DNA of 64,000 bases, from positions 5,403 through 69,402 of the forward strand of contig LSYV01000021.1 in NCBI GenBank assembly GCA_001584585.1, written 5' to 3'. The notes below the pieces were generated by a model that saw only the letters and a program-made list of their open reading frames with translations, ran no database searches and was not told where the DNA came from. The stretch's first letter is position 1. Each line of letters opens with the position of its first letter. The position numbers were made by a program, and so were the translations under genes. Below, piece by piece: positions 61,543-64,000 of this stretch. The DNA is from Gonium pectorale. Lineage: Eukaryota > Chlorophyta > Chlorophyceae > Chlamydomonadales > Volvocaceae.

Positions 61543-61836
61543 ATGTTGTTTATTGAGTCCATCTTCTTAACCCTGCTCTTGTTTCTGTACCACCTAGCTG
61601 TGTGCGTTTGTAGTTGGGTGGTGACCAGACACCCAATGAGCGCGCGCTTGAGCACGGAGACGGCGCTGCGCCAACACGAGGCGGGGCTGCAGGCGCCAGC
61701 GGAGCAGCGCGTTGCCGGGGAGGAGTCGGAGCTGCAGGCGGCTGCGCGCCCGCGCGCTGCCGGACGGGAGGTAGGGAAGCAGGACGAAGCTGCTGACGAG
61801 GGGGATGTGGTCCTGGTGGTCGCTGGACAGGCGTAG
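61543..61836 (+). CDS. Small open frame with one membrane segment (uncertain)
   Basis: ATG-started, 97 codons. The start is hydrophobic (MLFIESIFLTLLLFLYHLAV), followed by an Ala/Glu/Arg-rich tail ending in VVLVVAGQA. It has no recognised family and no visible splice partners. It could be a small single-pass protein, a remnant of the tandem duplication around it, or chance. Confidence 0.2.
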   Translation: MLFIESIFLTLLLFLYHLAVCVCSWVVTRHPMSARLSTETALRQHEAGLQAPAEQRVAGEESELQAAARPRAAGREVGKQDEAADEGDVVLVVAGQA

Positions 61837-62364
61837 GCCTCACGGAACGACGGAAGAGGCCGAGGGGGACGCTCAGCAGCCGCTAGCCGGCTTGGTGGTC
61901 GGCTGAGCGGCAGGAATCCTCTATTAGGCGAGGTTCCGCCTCGCATCCACTGTGTCCAGGATCTCCCCTTTCCAGGATCTTGACGAACTTGTAACAGTCA
62001 GTTTGGGGTGCGGACAAGGCTGCGGGCAGGTTCAGGCAAATGGCAGGGTTTCAGGTTGCATGGGCTGTGTAGCTATGCGGCGGCGCTGACTCCGGTCGGC
62101 GCCCAGTCTGCGCCGGCTCCTCCGTGCCCCTCCCACCAGGTTTCGGATTTCGGTGGGCGTGCATCGTACGGAATCTTCAGCATGACCCGTACACAAGCTG
62201 CACCTGGTTGTATCAGAAGATGAAGAAGTACATATGAACGCAGTCCGTATTGAACTGCTGAGACATGGGCAGGGGAAAGAGTAGACCACGTGATCAGGAA
62301 GAAGCTATTCATGTAGTATAATAGTAATGGCATAGGAACAGCACAGGGCTCTCGGGAAACGAGG

Positions 62365-64000
62365 ATGTCAACGAACGAGGAAGACCACCAGACTCGTTCC
62401 GATACATGCTGTGTCAAACAAGCAGAAAATGAAGTTCATAGGACGACGAGTTGCGACCTTGATCAGGGCGACCAGGGCCCATGCCTGAGAGAGCAGGTGG
62501 CAGGCAACCAGCCTGGTGTCAGTATCCGCAGCTCAGGAGGCTCTCGTTCTCTCCCAAGCCTACCCCCTGGTCACGAGGCACCGGAAGTGCTCGCCTGGAA
62601 ACCGCCACACTACACGCGAAACTCATCCGCAGCCACATTCTTGAGGATTGGGGGCCCTCAAGCTGTACACTCGATTCACCTCAAGATCCATGGTCCACAC
62701 TTGGGGGACCTGCCGCAGGTGACTTTGGGAGTTCCGTGGGGTGGTGGGGAGCCGCTGGGGAGCGGTTGCTTCCAGCTGGACGCAGATGTATGTCCATCAC
62801 CTGGTCCTGCCCTAGTCACTGGCCCAGGTGTGCCATGTTCTGCCACGAACTGCTACCTTGTCCATGCAAGGGTGTGGGGTTCAACGTGTACTTATCATGG
62901 ACCCCTCTCCCCTTCCCCCCACTCTCCTTAGGATTTCACCATCCAGCTGCGCACCTTCCTGCTGCACCGCCTGCGCATGGCGCCGCTGTACGTCGCCGTG
63001 GACCAGGGCTGCATCTATCTGGTGGCGACGCTCCTGGAGCTGAGTCGCGGGGCGGGCCTATTGGGGCCTGGAGCCCAGCGACTGCGCCGCAGCCGGACCG
63101 GTGGTGTGGGCAGCAGTGCGGGGAGTGAGTCGGCAGAGCCCCTGACTGCGGCCCTTCTGGGCTTCATGCGGAGCGTGCTGCCGGAGGGCGCGGCGCCCGT
63201 GCACGTCAGCGTCAGTCACAACCGAAGGACCCTCGAGCGCCTGGCAGGGGCAGGGGCGGGGCCCCGGCCCAGCAGCAATGCGGGGCTAGAGGGAGAGCCT
63301 GGCGTGAGCAGGGCATACCCAGCAGCAGCAGCAGCGGCGGCGGCGGCGGTGAGAGAGACAGCTCCAAACCAGGGCGGCAACCAACATACCGCTAAGGTAG
63401 TTGCTGCTGCTGGGCTGCCTGCAGCCTCGTCAGCTGTCAACGCTGCGTTGCATGACGCGGCCTTCAGCACCCAGCTGCCCGACACGTACACTCGAGCTAC
63501 ACCACAGCCGCCTGCTGCAGCCAGCCCAGATACATCTGGGCCTTCTGCCGCAGTGCGTCAGGGACGCGGCGCTGCGGCAGACCATGAGCTTTCTGGAACT
63601 CAAGCTCAGGGCACGATCACAGATGCAACTGCAGCCGGCGTCCTGGCTGGAGTGCTGGTCAGCTGCGGCAGCCCAGGGCGTCAGCAGCACCACCGTGACA
63701 CGGTAGGCCCTCAAGCCAAGATGCGAGGTGATGCTGGTGGTGGCAGCACGGCCTCCAGTGCTGCTGCTGAGCCTGGGCCGCTGGATGCATGGGATGCACC
63801 GGAGCCGGAACATGAGTGGGAGGCCTCCTGCAGGCAGTGGATGCACATGCATCGGAGCGCTGTATCAAGCTCCAATGCAGCTGGTGGCCTGAGCCGCAGC
63901 CTGGCCGCGCTTCATGCGCCGGATGGTTCGGGGTCAGCAAACAGTGACGCTGCTGCCATCCGCAAGCAGGCGCAGTGGAGCTTGCTTGGTGCTGAGGGAC
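62365..64000 (+). CDS. Second SPL-C-like protein, tandem paralogue (partial, runs off the window)
   Basis: Exons 62365-62718 (ATG, 118 codons) and 62932 to beyond 64000, open to the window end. Intron 1 sits at the same place and phase as in the first paralogue, directly after GPHLGDLPQ. Exon 2 begins DFTIQLRTFLLHRLRMAPLY and shares QGCIYLVATLLEL, RGAGLLGPGAQRLRRSRT and LPEGAAPVHVSVSH with it. After about 100 residues the two diverge into unrelated Ala/Ser/Gln-rich sequence. The unique N-terminal ~100 residues are polar, with no SBP zinc finger. The ankyrin-like and membrane parts would lie beyond the window. Confidence 0.6.

Larger units (their letters stand above)
60093..62364. other. Spacer between the two SPL-like paralogues
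   Basis: It holds the 3' untranslated region of the first paralogue and the promoter of the second. Apart from a 97-codon frame at 61543-61836 I see no exon. The frame at 60402-60911 is Cys-rich, shows no conservation, and is probably chance. Confidence 0.4.

Overview
This is nuclear DNA of a GC-rich green alga of the volvocine/chlamydomonadalean type (Chlamydomonas, Gonium and Volvox relatives). The evidence is high GC, many short GT-AG introns, Ala/Gln/Gly-rich inserts in conserved proteins, TGTAA-type polyadenylation signals, and gene products that match plant/algal families. There are no operons or ribosome-binding sites. I assembled exons by hand from splice sites, reading phase and family conservation, so each spliced CDS is given as one span with its exons listed in the evidence.

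Layout. 1-111: 3' end of an unidentified + gene. 1.3-2.7 kb: 3' part of a second unidentified + gene with a similar C-terminal tail. 5.29-7.94 kb (-): complete 8-exon alpha/beta hydrolase, the plant At4g10030/ABHD11-like type. 8.26-12.48 kb (+): ~751-aa conserved-looking protein of unknown function. 12.5-17.3 kb: no gene recognised; four simple repeats. 17.33-24.95 kb (-): ~1,555-aa protein with a GAF-like sensory half and an intact Raf/TKL-like kinase domain. This gene contains an assembly gap flanked by a false duplication and a 25-copy GGACC repeat. 25.36-31.46 kb (-): type II membrane GT14/DUF266 glycosyltransferase with an unusually large insertion. 32.16-46.84 kb (-): a ~31-exon DNA polymerase theta homologue with an intact helicase half and a polymerase half whose catalytic motifs have all been replaced. 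47.4-51.36 kb (+): plant NOG1-like (At1g10300-type) GTPase, divergent from the Pol theta gene. 53.5-60.1 kb and 62.4-64.0 kb (+): tandem pair of large proteins resembling the C-terminal part of plant SPL/SBP proteins (SPL domain, ankyrin-like region, membrane segments), without a visible SBP zinc finger. The second is cut by the window end.

Most noteworthy: the apparently polymerase-dead Pol theta; the SBP-less SPL-like tandem pair; two GC-AG introns, one splitting the Pol theta Walker A codons; and the duplicated contig ends around the N gap. The genes look like an ordinary eukaryotic neighbourhood. I see no evidence that they form one pathway.
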